The notes beneath the pieces were generated by a model. That model did not search any database. It was not told the DNA's origin and saw nothing but the letters and a program-made list of their open reading frames with translations. A stretch of DNA of 16,747 nucleotides from DASPKO01 sp035628055 (GTDB lineage: Bacteria; Planctomycetota; Phycisphaerae; Phycisphaerales; UBA1924): NCBI GenBank assembly GCA_035628055.1, contig DASPKO010000242.1, positions 1-16,747 of the forward strand. The letters are read 5' to 3'. Below are positions 7,258-13,274 of this stretch, in pieces. A program made the position numbers and the translations under genes. How positions within the stretch are numbered: the stretch's first letter is position 1; each line of letters starts with the position of its first letter.

Positions 7258-8262
7258 CTACGAGCGGCGCGGGTCGAAGGTTGGCTCGGACGCGGCCAGC
7301 CGCTCGAAGAGCTCGCGCTGCTCGGGCGAGAGCGCGCGCGGCACGACGATCCTGGCCTCGGCGAGCAGGTCGCCCCGGGCCCCGCCGCGCCGCGGAAACC
7401 CGCGCCCGCGGAGGCGCAGACGCTGCCCGCTCTGCGTGCCCGGCGGCACGGTCAGGGTCACCTCGCCCTCGGGGGTAGGCACGGGCACTTTCGCGCCCAG
7501 GGCCGCCTCCCAGGGAGCTAGCGACAGCATGGTTACGACGTTCGCGCCCTCGAGCCGGAACGCCGGGTCCGGCTCCACGCGCACACGCAGCAGCAGGTCG
7601 CCGGGCGACCCACCCCCCGCGCCGGCGCCTCCCTGCCCCGCCAGCCGCAGCACCGCGCCGTCCGTGGTGCCGGGCGGGATCTTCAGCTCGAGCGTGCGCG
7701 GCGTCCCGCCCTCCTCCGGGCTGGTCAGGGTCAGCCGCCGCGTCCCACCCGCGAAGGCCTCGGCGAACGAGATCGTGACCTCGGCCTCCTGGTCCGCTCC
7801 CGCCCACGACCGTGCGTCGGCGCCAGCACCACGCCCGCCGCCCGCGCGCATCGTTTCGAAGATGTCCCCGCCCTGGCCCCCGAAAATCGCCTCGAAAAAG
7901 TCACTGAAGCCCCCCGCCCCGCCCATGCCGAAATCGAACCCGCCCGCCCCCGCGGCTCCGCGCCCGGGGCCGCCCCGGCCCCCGCCTCCCGGCCCGCGCC
8001 CGGCCCAGCCCGGGGGTGGGCGGAACTCTTGTCCGGCCTTCCAGTTCGCCCCGAGCTGGTCGTACTGGGCCCGCTTCTGCGGGTCCGACAGCACCTCGTA
8101 CGCCTCGCTCACCGCCTTGAACTTCTCGTCCGACCCCTTCCCCTTGGCCACGTCGGGGTGGTGCTGACGCGCCAGCTTGCGGTAGGCCGAACGGATCTCG
8201 TCCGGCGTGGCCGTGCGCGACACCCCCAGGGTCTCGTAGTAGTCCTGATACCTCACGCCCAT
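7258..8262 (-). CDS. DnaJ/CbpA-type co-chaperone without zinc finger
   Basis: A 334-residue class B J-protein that stimulates Hsp70 (DnaK) ATPase and delivers unfolded clients. The J domain is residues 4-70 (DYYETLGVSRTATPDEIRSA) with the essential HPD at 35-37 and KFKAVSEAYEVLSDP (47-61). A Gly/Phe-rich linker runs 85-135 (GGFDFGMGG, GGFSDFFEAIFGG). C-terminal substrate-binding domains I (about 158-235) and II (238-310) contain LELKIPPGT (191-199) and TLTVPPGTQSGQRLRLRGRG (269-288). The four CxxCxGxG zinc repeats of DnaJ proper are absent, as in CbpA. ATG 8262 is the best start; an in-frame GTG at 8289 would add nine residues. It heads the leftward pair with the YugP peptidase and is divergent from two Hsp20 genes. 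No CIRCE element was seen. Confidence 0.93.
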   Translation of the reverse strand: MGVRYQDYYETLGVSRTATPDEIRSAYRKLARQHHPDVAKGKGSDEKFKAVSEAYEVLSDPQKRAQYDQLGANWKAGQEFRPPPGWAGRGPGGGGRGGPGRGAAGAGGFDFGMGGAGGFSDFFEAIFGGQGGDIFETMRAGGGRGAGADARSWAGADQEAEVTISFAEAFAGGTRRLTLTSPEEGGTPRTLELKIPPGTTDGAVLRLAGQGGAGAGGGSPGDLLLRVRVEPDPAFRLEGANVVTMLSLAPWEAALGAKVPVPTPEGEVTLTVPPGTQSGQRLRLRGRGFPRRGGARGDLLAEARIVVPRALSPEQRELFERLAASEPTFDPRRS

Positions 8263-8349
8263 GATGCAAAACCGTATGGACGGACGCACCGGTCAAAGCG
8301 CGTGCCGGCGCCGGGCGGCGGGGTTGGGCGGCATCGGTCCGTCCGCGGT

Positions 8350-8361
8350 CCTGAATTCAGG
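8350..8361. promoter_or_regulatory. 12-bp perfect palindrome, possible operator
   Basis: CCTGAATTCAGG is a perfect palindrome with an AT core in a very GC-rich region, lying between the divergent chaperone genes about 90 bases upstream of the cbpA-like start. It may be a repressor site, but no bound protein is known; a chance occurrence is possible. Confidence 0.3.
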
Positions 8362-8404
8362 CGCTGGGCGCGTGCCGTCCTGGCGCCCGTGCCCGGTGCG
8401 CGGT

Positions 8405-8417
8405 TGTCACTTTGACA
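8405..8417. promoter_or_regulatory. TGTCA-CTT-TGACA dyad, possible operator or -35 element
   Basis: Five-base inverted arms TGTCA (8405-8409) and TGACA (8413-8417) flank CTT. The right arm with the preceding T reads TTGACA, a consensus -35 box, but no -10 box follows at 16-18 bases, so a sigma-70 promoter is not supported. An operator half-site pair is the alternative. Confidence 0.3.
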
Positions 8418-8492
8418 GGACGGCCCTCACCAGGGCGGCGCTCGGCGCCGTTCCCATCCCCCCAGGCCCCCCGGGCGGGGGCGGAGCCGCGC

Positions 8493-8509
8493 CTGGCACG
8501 GCCTTTGAA
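8493..8509 (+). promoter_or_regulatory. Sigma-54-like -24/-12 element upstream of hsp20 (imperfect)
   Basis: CTGGCACGGCCTTTGAA fits the sigma-54 consensus YTGGCACGrNNNTTGCW at every defined position except the -12 GC, which is GA here. Spacing between the two boxes is exact. Transcription from it would start near 8520, giving a leader of about 100 nt before hsp20. The mismatch falls on a normally conserved base, so the site may be weak or fortuitous. No sigma-54 activator gene is in the window. Confidence 0.35.
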
Positions 8510-8529
8510 AACCGATTCCGGCACGGGCG

Positions 8530-8547
8530 GCGTGGCGCGGGCCACGC
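8530..8547 (+). other. Leader hairpin 1 upstream of hsp20
   Basis: Arms GCGTGGC (8530-8536) and GCCACGC (8541-8547) form a perfect 7-bp stem with a GCGG loop, inside the presumed untranslated leader of the first hsp20 gene. Confidence 0.35.
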
Positions 8548-8565
8548 TCCCGCGGCAGCGTCAGT

Positions 8566-8587
8566 TCCGCTCGTCAGGCCGAGCGGA
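8566..8587 (+). other. Leader hairpin 2 upstream of hsp20
   Basis: Arms TCCGCTCG (8566-8573) and CGAGCGGA (8580-8587) form a perfect 8-bp stem with a 6-base loop, 19 bases before the AAAGGAG ribosome binding site. Neither leader hairpin covers that site in the simple fold, so a thermometer-type mechanism is not shown. Confidence 0.4.
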
Positions 8588-8620
8588 CCAACGCGAGGAC
8601 ACGACGAAAGGAGATCACGC

Positions 8621-9100
8621 ATGCTGGCATTGCGCAACCATGGAATGCTGAGCCCGACCCATCCGGCCGCGGCGTTCGACGAGTTGCTCGGGTCGCTCTT
8701 CTCGGGCATGCCGGGCCCCATCGTCGGGCCCCAGTTCCCCGCGATGAACGCCTGGGCCGACGAGCACAGCGTGTACGTCGAGGCGGAGCTGCCCGGCTTC
8801 AGCCTCGAGGATGTCGAGGTGACCTTCCAGGGCGGTCAGCTCACCATCTCGGGCGAGCGCACCGACAAGGCCCACGAGGGGATCGCCTTCCATCGGCGCG
8901 AGCGCACCGTGCGCCGCTTCACCCGCACCCTCACGCTGGGTGACCTGATCGACGCGGACAAGATCAGCGCCACACTCGAGGACGGCGTGCTGACGGTCAC
9001 GCTTCCCAAGGCCGAGGCGGCCAAGCCCCGCAAGGTCCGCGTGAGCGCCGGACCGCGCAGCGCCCCCGCGGCGGGCGCTCCGGAGCCGGGCGCCGCCTGA
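8621..9100 (+). CDS. Small heat-shock protein, Hsp20/alpha-crystallin family (first copy)
   Basis: A 159-residue ATP-independent holdase that binds unfolding proteins and keeps them refoldable. N-terminal arm 1-42 includes FDELLGSLFSGMPG (19-32). The alpha-crystallin domain runs about 43-140: NAWADEHSVYVEAELPGF (43-60), VEVTFQGGQLTISGER (65-80), FHRRERTVRRFTRTLTL (90-106) and the family-defining DGVLTVTLPK (121-130). The tail is Ala/Pro-rich (142-159). The start at 8621 is fixed by a strong AAAGGAG (8607-8613) seven bases upstream; the open frame continues about 360 bases further upstream without coding character. It is followed after 64 nt by a second, divergent Hsp20, and the pair ends at a strong terminator. 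Confidence 0.95.
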   Translation: MLALRNHGMLSPTHPAAAFDELLGSLFSGMPGPIVGPQFPAMNAWADEHSVYVEAELPGFSLEDVEVTFQGGQLTISGERTDKAHEGIAFHRRERTVRRFTRTLTLGDLIDADKISATLEDGVLTVTLPKAEAAKPRKVRVSAGPRSAPAAGAPEPGAA

Positions 9101-9164
9101 CGGGGCCCTGGCGGTCGCGAGTCGCACTGATCTCAGCACCCCGAACCAAAGGAAGCAACACCCC

Positions 9165-9674
9165 ATGAGGAACAGGAACAACTGCTGCCAGGAAGACGCG
9201 CGGGGCGCACGGACCGCGGTCGAGGACCTCGCCCCGCAGGGCCGGGAGATTCCCGACCGCATGGCGGGGGGAGTGCCATCCCCCGACCGGTCGGAGCGCC
9301 CGGAACGCCCCCTGTACCGCCCCGACTGCGACATCGCCGAAACCCAGGACCAGTTCATCCTGATCCTGGATATGCCCGGCGTCGGGCCCGACGGCGTCGA
9401 CGTCGAGGTCGAGCCGGGACACCTGCGGGTGCGCGGGCAGGCCCGGACGCGGCCGGTCTCGGCCTGCTGCGGCGCCGCCTGCGAGTTCGCCCCCGGCGAC
9501 TACGAGCGGTCCTTCCGCATCGGCGAGGACATCGACCCCGAGCGCGTGACCGCGGAGATCGTCAACGGCGTTCTCACGGTCACCCTGGCCAAGCGTGAGC
9601 AGGCCAGGCCCCGGAAGGTCACCGTGGGCCGCGGCGCCACCGCGCCGAACCCGCCCGCGGCGCGCCCGCGCTAA
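9165..9674 (+). CDS. Cysteine-rich Hsp20-family protein (second copy)
   Basis: A 169-residue small heat-shock protein clearly different from its upstream neighbour. The alpha-crystallin domain is about 51-152: YRPDCDIAETQDQFILILDM (51-70), PGVGPDGVDVEVEPGHLRVR (71-90), YERSFRIGEDIDPERVTAEI (113-132) and NGVLTVTLAKRE (134-145). It carries six cysteines, at 7, 8, 55, 101, 102 and 106, whereas Hsp20 proteins usually have none or one; CC(GAA)C sits in the loop between strands, where the partner-exchange region lies. This suggests metal binding or redox control (inference). The N-terminal arm (1-50) is polar and Arg/Glu/Asp-rich. AAAGGAAG (9148-9155) lies nine bases before ATG 9165. It is probably in one operon with the first hsp20. 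Confidence 0.92.
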   Translation: MRNRNNCCQEDARGARTAVEDLAPQGREIPDRMAGGVPSPDRSERPERPLYRPDCDIAETQDQFILILDMPGVGPDGVDVEVEPGHLRVRGQARTRPVSACCGAACEFAPGDYERSFRIGEDIDPERVTAEIVNGVLTVTLAKREQARPRKVTVGRGATAPNPPAARPR

Positions 9675-9706
9675 CTCCTCGCCGCGGACACAGCAGCGTG
9701 CGTCTC

Positions 9707-9744
9707 GGCGGCGGCGCCCGAAGAGCGCCGCCGCCTTTGCTTTG
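9707..9744 (+). terminator. Intrinsic terminator of the hsp20 pair
   Basis: Arms GGCGGCGGCGC (9707-9717) and GCGCCGCCGCC (9725-9735) pair perfectly over 11 bp around a 7-base loop and are followed directly by TTTGCTTTG. Position 33 nt after the second hsp20 stop fits. On the minus strand there is no T-run, so it acts mainly on rightward transcripts, although it also lies just beyond the end of the convergent livK-like gene. Confidence 0.85.
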
Positions 9745-9763
9745 ACCCCGCGGCCCCGGCGGC

Positions 9764-11011
9764 TTATTTGGGCGGCTCGACCGTCGCCACCCAGACCGGC
9801 TTGCCGCCCTTCATCTGGACCACCACCGCCGACTTGGTCGCGTCGCGGTTCTGGTCGATGGTGATGATCCCCGTTACGCCCCGGTGGTCCTTGGTCTGGG
9901 CGACCGCCGCCGCCAGGGCCTTGCCCTCGAGCGACGGGGCATGCTTCATGGCCTCGAACAGCACCTTGGCCGCGTCGTATCCGAGCGCGGCCAGGCCGTC
10001 GGGCGTCTGCCCGTACTCGGACTGGTACTTGCTCACGAACGTGCGGACCTCCTCGCTGGGCTGGTCCGGCGCGTAGTGGTTCGAGTAATAGCACCCCTCG
10101 ATGGCGTCCTGCCCGATCGCCGCGAGCTGCTCCGAATCCCAGCCGTCGCCGCCCATCAGGGGCACCGTGATCCCCAGCTTGCGCGCCTGCTGGGCGATGT
10201 TGCCGGCCTCGGTGTAGTACCCGGGGACGAAGATCACCTCCGGGCCGGCGGCGCGGATGGTGTTGAGCTGCGCGGAGAAGTCCTGGTCCCCGCTCGAGAA
10301 GGCCTCGTCCGCCACGATCGTCCCGCCCATCGCCTGGAAGTGCTTGATGAACTCGTCGCGCAGGCCCTTGGAGTAGGGCTGGGCCTGGTCGAAGAGCACC
10401 GCGGCCTTCCCCGCCTTGAGGTTCTCGCGGGCGAACTTCGCCACCACGAACCCCTGGAAGGGGTCGATGAAGCAGACCCGGAAGACCATGTCGCGTCCGA
10501 GCGTCACCTTCGGGTTCGTGCTCGAGGGCGAGATCATCGGCACGCCGTACTGCTGCGCCACCGCCCCGCCCGCCAGCGAGAGCCCGCTGGCCACCTCCCC
10601 CAGCACCGCGGTCACCTTGTCGCTGGTGATGAGCCGCGTGACCGCGTTGCCGGCCTCCTTCGACTCGCCCTTGGTGTCGTACGTGATCACCTCGAGCTGC
10701 CGCCCGTTGAGCCCCCCCGCCGCGTTGATCTCCTTGATCGCCAGGCGGATGCCCCGGTCGGTCGACTGCCCGAACGTCGCCTCCTTGCCGGTCATCGAGG
10801 CGTAGTGCCCCACCTTGATCGGCGCGGCGTCGCTGGTCGGCGCCGGCCCGGCTCCGCCCGCGTCGGTGTTCGCCGCCGGGGCCACGCCGGGACCTCCCGT
10901 CGCCGGCGCGCTGCGGTCCTCGCAGCCGGCACCGGCCATCAGGGCCAGCGCGGCGAAGAGGCCTCGGGCCAGGTGAGCAAGTCCGGGACGGCGCTGAAGG
11001 GCGATCGCCAT
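9764..11011 (-). CDS. LivK-type ABC transporter substrate-binding lipoprotein
   Basis: A 415-residue periplasmic binding protein of the branched-chain amino acid/amide type (Peripla_BP_6). A lipoprotein signal ends in LALMAGAGC with lipidated Cys30, followed by a 35-residue Ala/Gly/Pro linker. The mature domain starts at IKVGHYASMTGKEATFGQST (about 65-84), then GIRLAIKEINAAGGLNGRQL (87-106) and VITYDTKGESKEAGNAVTRL, all typical of LivK/LivJ homologues; it continues with PMISPSSTNP, GLRDEF and PDGLAALGYDAAKVL. The ligand (branched amino acid, amide, urea or other) cannot be read from sequence. AAGGA lies seven bases upstream of ATG 11011. No permease (LivH/LivM) or ATPase (LivG/LivF) gene is adjacent, so the partner transporter must be elsewhere. 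It is divergent from the PD-(D/E)XK-like gene. Confidence 0.93.
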   Translation of the reverse strand: MAIALQRRPGLAHLARGLFAALALMAGAGCEDRSAPATGGPGVAPAANTDAGGAGPAPTSDAAPIKVGHYASMTGKEATFGQSTDRGIRLAIKEINAAGGLNGRQLEVITYDTKGESKEAGNAVTRLITSDKVTAVLGEVASGLSLAGGAVAQQYGVPMISPSSTNPKVTLGRDMVFRVCFIDPFQGFVVAKFARENLKAGKAAVLFDQAQPYSKGLRDEFIKHFQAMGGTIVADEAFSSGDQDFSAQLNTIRAAGPEVIFVPGYYTEAGNIAQQARKLGITVPLMGGDGWDSEQLAAIGQDAIEGCYYSNHYAPDQPSEEVRTFVSKYQSEYGQTPDGLAALGYDAAKVLFEAMKHAPSLEGKALAAAVAQTKDHRGVTGIITIDQNRDATKSAVVVQMKGGKPVWVATVEPPK

Positions 11012-11077
11012 GTGTGGGTCCTTGGGGTTGCGGGCCGGTGCCTGGGCGCCGGGCCGCCACCCCCAAGAATACCAGGC

Positions 11078-11095
11078 CCGCGACTATCGTCGCGG
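11078..11095 (+). other. Hairpin abutting the start codon of the PD-(D/E)XK-like gene
   Basis: Arms CCGCGAC (11078-11084) and GTCGCGG (11089-11095) form a perfect 7-bp stem with a TATC loop that ends two bases before ATG 11098. It occupies the place where a ribosome binding site would be, and none is visible. It could damp translation or be an operator. Confidence 0.4.
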
Positions 11096-11097
11096 CG

Positions 11098-11859
11098 ATG
11101 TACGACCCGGTCGCCATCGTCGAGGCCGCCGCGGCGGCCCTGGGCCAGTGCCAGCAGCGCGGCCTGGACGAGCAGGCGGTCTACGGGCTCGATGCGCTCG
11201 CGGAGACCGAGTTCCACCCCATCATCGCGGCGGGCCTGGCTGGCGCCGGCTTCGGGGTTCTCCGCGAGCGGCCCTACCCCGCGGAGTGGCGCGCCCGCCG
11301 GGGGGAGGATTCCAAGCCCCGCGACCGCCTCCGCTGCGATCTCGTGCTCACGCCGGCCCAGCCCGCCGCCCTTGAAGACCCGCTGGTCTCGCTCAGCCGC
11401 CTCAAGCGCCGCCGGAAGCAGGCCGCCGGCACCCTCTACCAGCACCTGCTCTCCCCCGAGGTCCCCGAGCCGGGGCCCGCTTGCACGCGCCCCGAAGAGG
11501 CCTTCTGGCTCGAGATCAAGCTCGTGGCCCAGTTCTGCTATACCGCGGGCGTCCCGGGCCCCAACCGTTCCTACGCCTCGGAGCTCCTGCGGGGCGTCCC
11601 CGCCGACCTGCGCAAGCTCGACGCCGATCCGCTCATCCGAGCCGGCGGCGTCCTGCTCGTGCTCCTCACCGATGACCCCGGCACCGCCGCGCACGACCTG
11701 GTCCAGCTCGTGCACCGGATCCTCGACCGCGGGCTGAGCGTGGCCTCGCCCGTCACAACGGGGCTGGCGCTCTCGGACCGCATCGGCAACCGCCACGCGA
11801 CCCTCAGCCTGGTAGGCCTCAGTCCGACCGGCTCGGCCGCCTGGTCCGAGCCCGCCTAG
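11098..11859 (+). CDS. Unannotated protein with PD-(D/E)XK nuclease-like residue pattern
   Basis: I do not recognise a named family for this 253-residue soluble protein. Its layout fits a PD-(D/E)XK nuclease-like fold: an N-terminal helix with acidic residues (ALAETEFHPIIAAGL, 34-47), a first core strand with Asp81 (RLRCDLVLTP, 77-86), a second core strand with Glu139 and Lys141 (FWLEIKLV, 136-143; the ExK of the motif), then a helix and a hydrophobic strand AGGVLLVLLTDD (182-193) followed by a helix HDLVQLVHRIL (199-209). A basic segment SRLKRRRKQ (100-108) sits between the Asp and the ExK. The spacing from Asp81 to Glu139 (58 residues) is long but tolerated in this superfamily. No partner methylase, helicase or toxin is adjacent. 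The ATG at 11098 is chosen because coding character begins there; a GC-rich hairpin precedes it. Nuclease activity is a hypothesis. Confidence 0.7.
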   Translation: MYDPVAIVEAAAAALGQCQQRGLDEQAVYGLDALAETEFHPIIAAGLAGAGFGVLRERPYPAEWRARRGEDSKPRDRLRCDLVLTPAQPAALEDPLVSLSRLKRRRKQAAGTLYQHLLSPEVPEPGPACTRPEEAFWLEIKLVAQFCYTAGVPGPNRSYASELLRGVPADLRKLDADPLIRAGGVLLVLLTDDPGTAAHDLVQLVHRILDRGLSVASPVTTGLALSDRIGNRHATLSLVGLSPTGSAAWSEPA

Positions 11860-13274
11860 CCCGTGCGCTTGATGATGATCGCGGTCTGGTCGTCGTCGGC
11901 GGGCCGGCCCCGCGCAAACGCCGCGGCCCCTCGGATCAGCGCCCCGAGGATCTCCTCGGCGGAGCCGCCGATCGCGGCGCGCACCAGCTCGACCACGCGC
12001 TCGACCCCGAGCATGTCGTCGCCCTTGCCGCCGGGCCCGCGCAGCTCGTAGTACCCGTCGCTCAGCAGCACCAGCACGTCCCCAGGCCCGAACCGCACTG
12101 TCTCGGTGCGGCGAACCTTGAGGTCCGGGTCGATGCCCACCGGGGGGGTGCTGGCGTCAAAGCATTCGAACTCACCGCTCGCGCGGACCACCACGATCGG
12201 CGCCTGCCCGGCCGACACGTACGCGACCTCGTGCCTCCCCGCGTCCAGCTCGCCCAGAAAGGCCGTCACGAAGCGCCCCGCCGGCAGCGCCTCGCACATC
12301 AGCGCGTTGAGGTGGCAGACGATCTCGGTCAGCGGGGCTCCCAGCCGGCCCGCCATCCGCAGCATCGACTGCACCTGCGTCACCGAGAGGGCCGGGCCGA
12401 TCCCGTGCCCCGTGGCGTCGGCCATCAGGATCATCACCCGGCTGACCGGATCGCCCGGTCCCCCCGGGCAGGGCATCCCCAGCGGGGTCAGGTCGAACGT
12501 GTCCCCGCCCGTCTCCTCCGCGGGGTTGGTCGTCGCGGCGATGTCGAACCCGGCCACGTCTGGGAGCAGGCTCGGGAGCGTCGACTGCTGGACCTCCTTG
12601 GCGATCCGCAGGTCGGCCTCGATCTTGTTCTTGCGGCGCTCGGACTCCAGCAGCCGGGCACGCCGCAGCGCGATCGCCGCCTGCGACGACAGGGCCCGGG
12701 CCACGGCCTCGTCCCCCGGGCCGAAGACACCCCCGTCCCGGCCGGGGCGCTTGTTGAGCACCTGGGCCACGCCCTCGAGCTTCCCGTCCAGCGAGGCCAG
12801 GGGGATGCTCAGCAGGCAGCGCGTCCGGAAGCCCGTCGCGCGGTCCACGTCCCGGTTGAAGCGCGGATCGGCGTAGCAGTCGGGCACGCTCACGATCCGC
12901 CGCGTCCGGACCGCCTCTCCGGCCAGACCCAGGTCGGCGCTGAAGCGGAGCGACGCGCCGACCCCGTGGGCGCGCGTCGCGAACAGCTCGTGCCGGGCGG
13001 GGTCGTACTGCAGCACGCTGGCCCGTTCGGCGTCGAGGCAATCGCGCAGAGAGTCGACGATCAGCCCGAGGACCTCGTCGAGGTCGCTGCTCGCCGCTAG
13101 CCGCTCCATGACCTCGACCACCCGGTCCCATCCCGGCGCCGGCGCGCACGCTGCCCCGCCCGCGCCCTCCGGCTCCCCGAGGCCGGGCGCGGCCCGCCCA
13201 TCCGACCCGGACTGATCGCGCCTGCCCACGCCCGTGAGCCTAGGTGGCCGGGCGATCCGGCCCGAACGCGTCAT
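11856..13274 (-). CDS. GAF domain-containing SpoIIE-type (PP2C) serine/threonine phosphatase
   Basis: A 472-residue cytoplasmic signalling phosphatase. After a low-complexity 45-residue N-terminus comes a GAF sensor domain (about 50-208: LDEVLGLIVDSLRDCLDAER, LLSIPLASLDGKLEGVAQVL), then a helical linker with IAKEVQQSTLPSLLP (224-238), typical of Rsb/SpoIIE-like phosphatases. The phosphatase domain (about 243-470) contains the metal-binding acidic residues in TGGDTFDL (255-262), MADATGHG (284-291), SDGYYE (405-410) and DDDQTAIII (460-468). Such enzymes usually dephosphorylate anti-anti-sigma (STAS) proteins or related switches; none is visible here. The start ATG (13274) overlaps the stop of the pseudopilin-like gene (ATGA), indicating coupled translation. 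Its stop shares a CTAG with the convergent PD-(D/E)XK-like gene. Confidence 0.92.
   Translation of the reverse strand: MTRSGRIARPPRLTGVGRRDQSGSDGRAAPGLGEPEGAGGAACAPAPGWDRVVEVMERLAASSDLDEVLGLIVDSLRDCLDAERASVLQYDPARHELFATRAHGVGASLRFSADLGLAGEAVRTRRIVSVPDCYADPRFNRDVDRATGFRTRCLLSIPLASLDGKLEGVAQVLNKRPGRDGGVFGPGDEAVARALSSQAAIALRRARLLESERRKNKIEADLRIAKEVQQSTLPSLLPDVAGFDIAATTNPAEETGGDTFDLTPLGMPCPGGPGDPVSRVMILMADATGHGIGPALSVTQVQSMLRMAGRLGAPLTEIVCHLNALMCEALPAGRFVTAFLGELDAGRHEVAYVSAGQAPIVVVRASGEFECFDASTPPVGIDPDLKVRRTETVRFGPGDVLVLLSDGYYELRGPGGKGDDMLGVERVVELVRAAIGGSAEEILGALIRGAAAFARGRPADDDQTAIIIKRTG

Larger units (their letters stand above)
8263..8620. other. Divergent intergenic region between cbpA-like and hsp20 genes
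   Basis: This 358-base stretch has no convincing gene. Apparent frames running through it lack a ribosome binding site and are upstream extensions of the flanking genes or antisense. It contains, from left to right, a 12-bp perfect palindrome, a TGTCA/TGACA dyad, an imperfect sigma-54-like element and two hairpins in the presumed hsp20 leader, each listed separately. I could not identify a convincing sigma-70 promoter or a heat-shock sigma-32 promoter (CTTGAAA with a paired CCCAT box); CTTTGAAA at 8502-8509 is the nearest to the first half only. Confidence 0.6.

Noticed and set aside
6194..8167. 657-residue rightward frame opposite the peptidase and CbpA genes
   Set aside because: Low-complexity Pro/Ser/Arg content; both minus-strand genes carry catalytic motifs.
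8502..8509. Sigma-32-like -35 box CTTTGAAA before hsp20
   Set aside because: No matching CCCAT-type -10 box at the proper distance; it overlaps the sigma-54-like element.
8263..8620. CIRCE element for HrcA control
   Set aside because: No TTAGCACTC/GAGTGCTAA pair in the intergenic region.
8997..11117. 706-residue leftward open frame across the hsp20 pair and livK-like gene
   Set aside because: It is the out-of-frame shadow of the livK-like gene continued antisense through a good terminator and the second hsp20; no domain or start signal.
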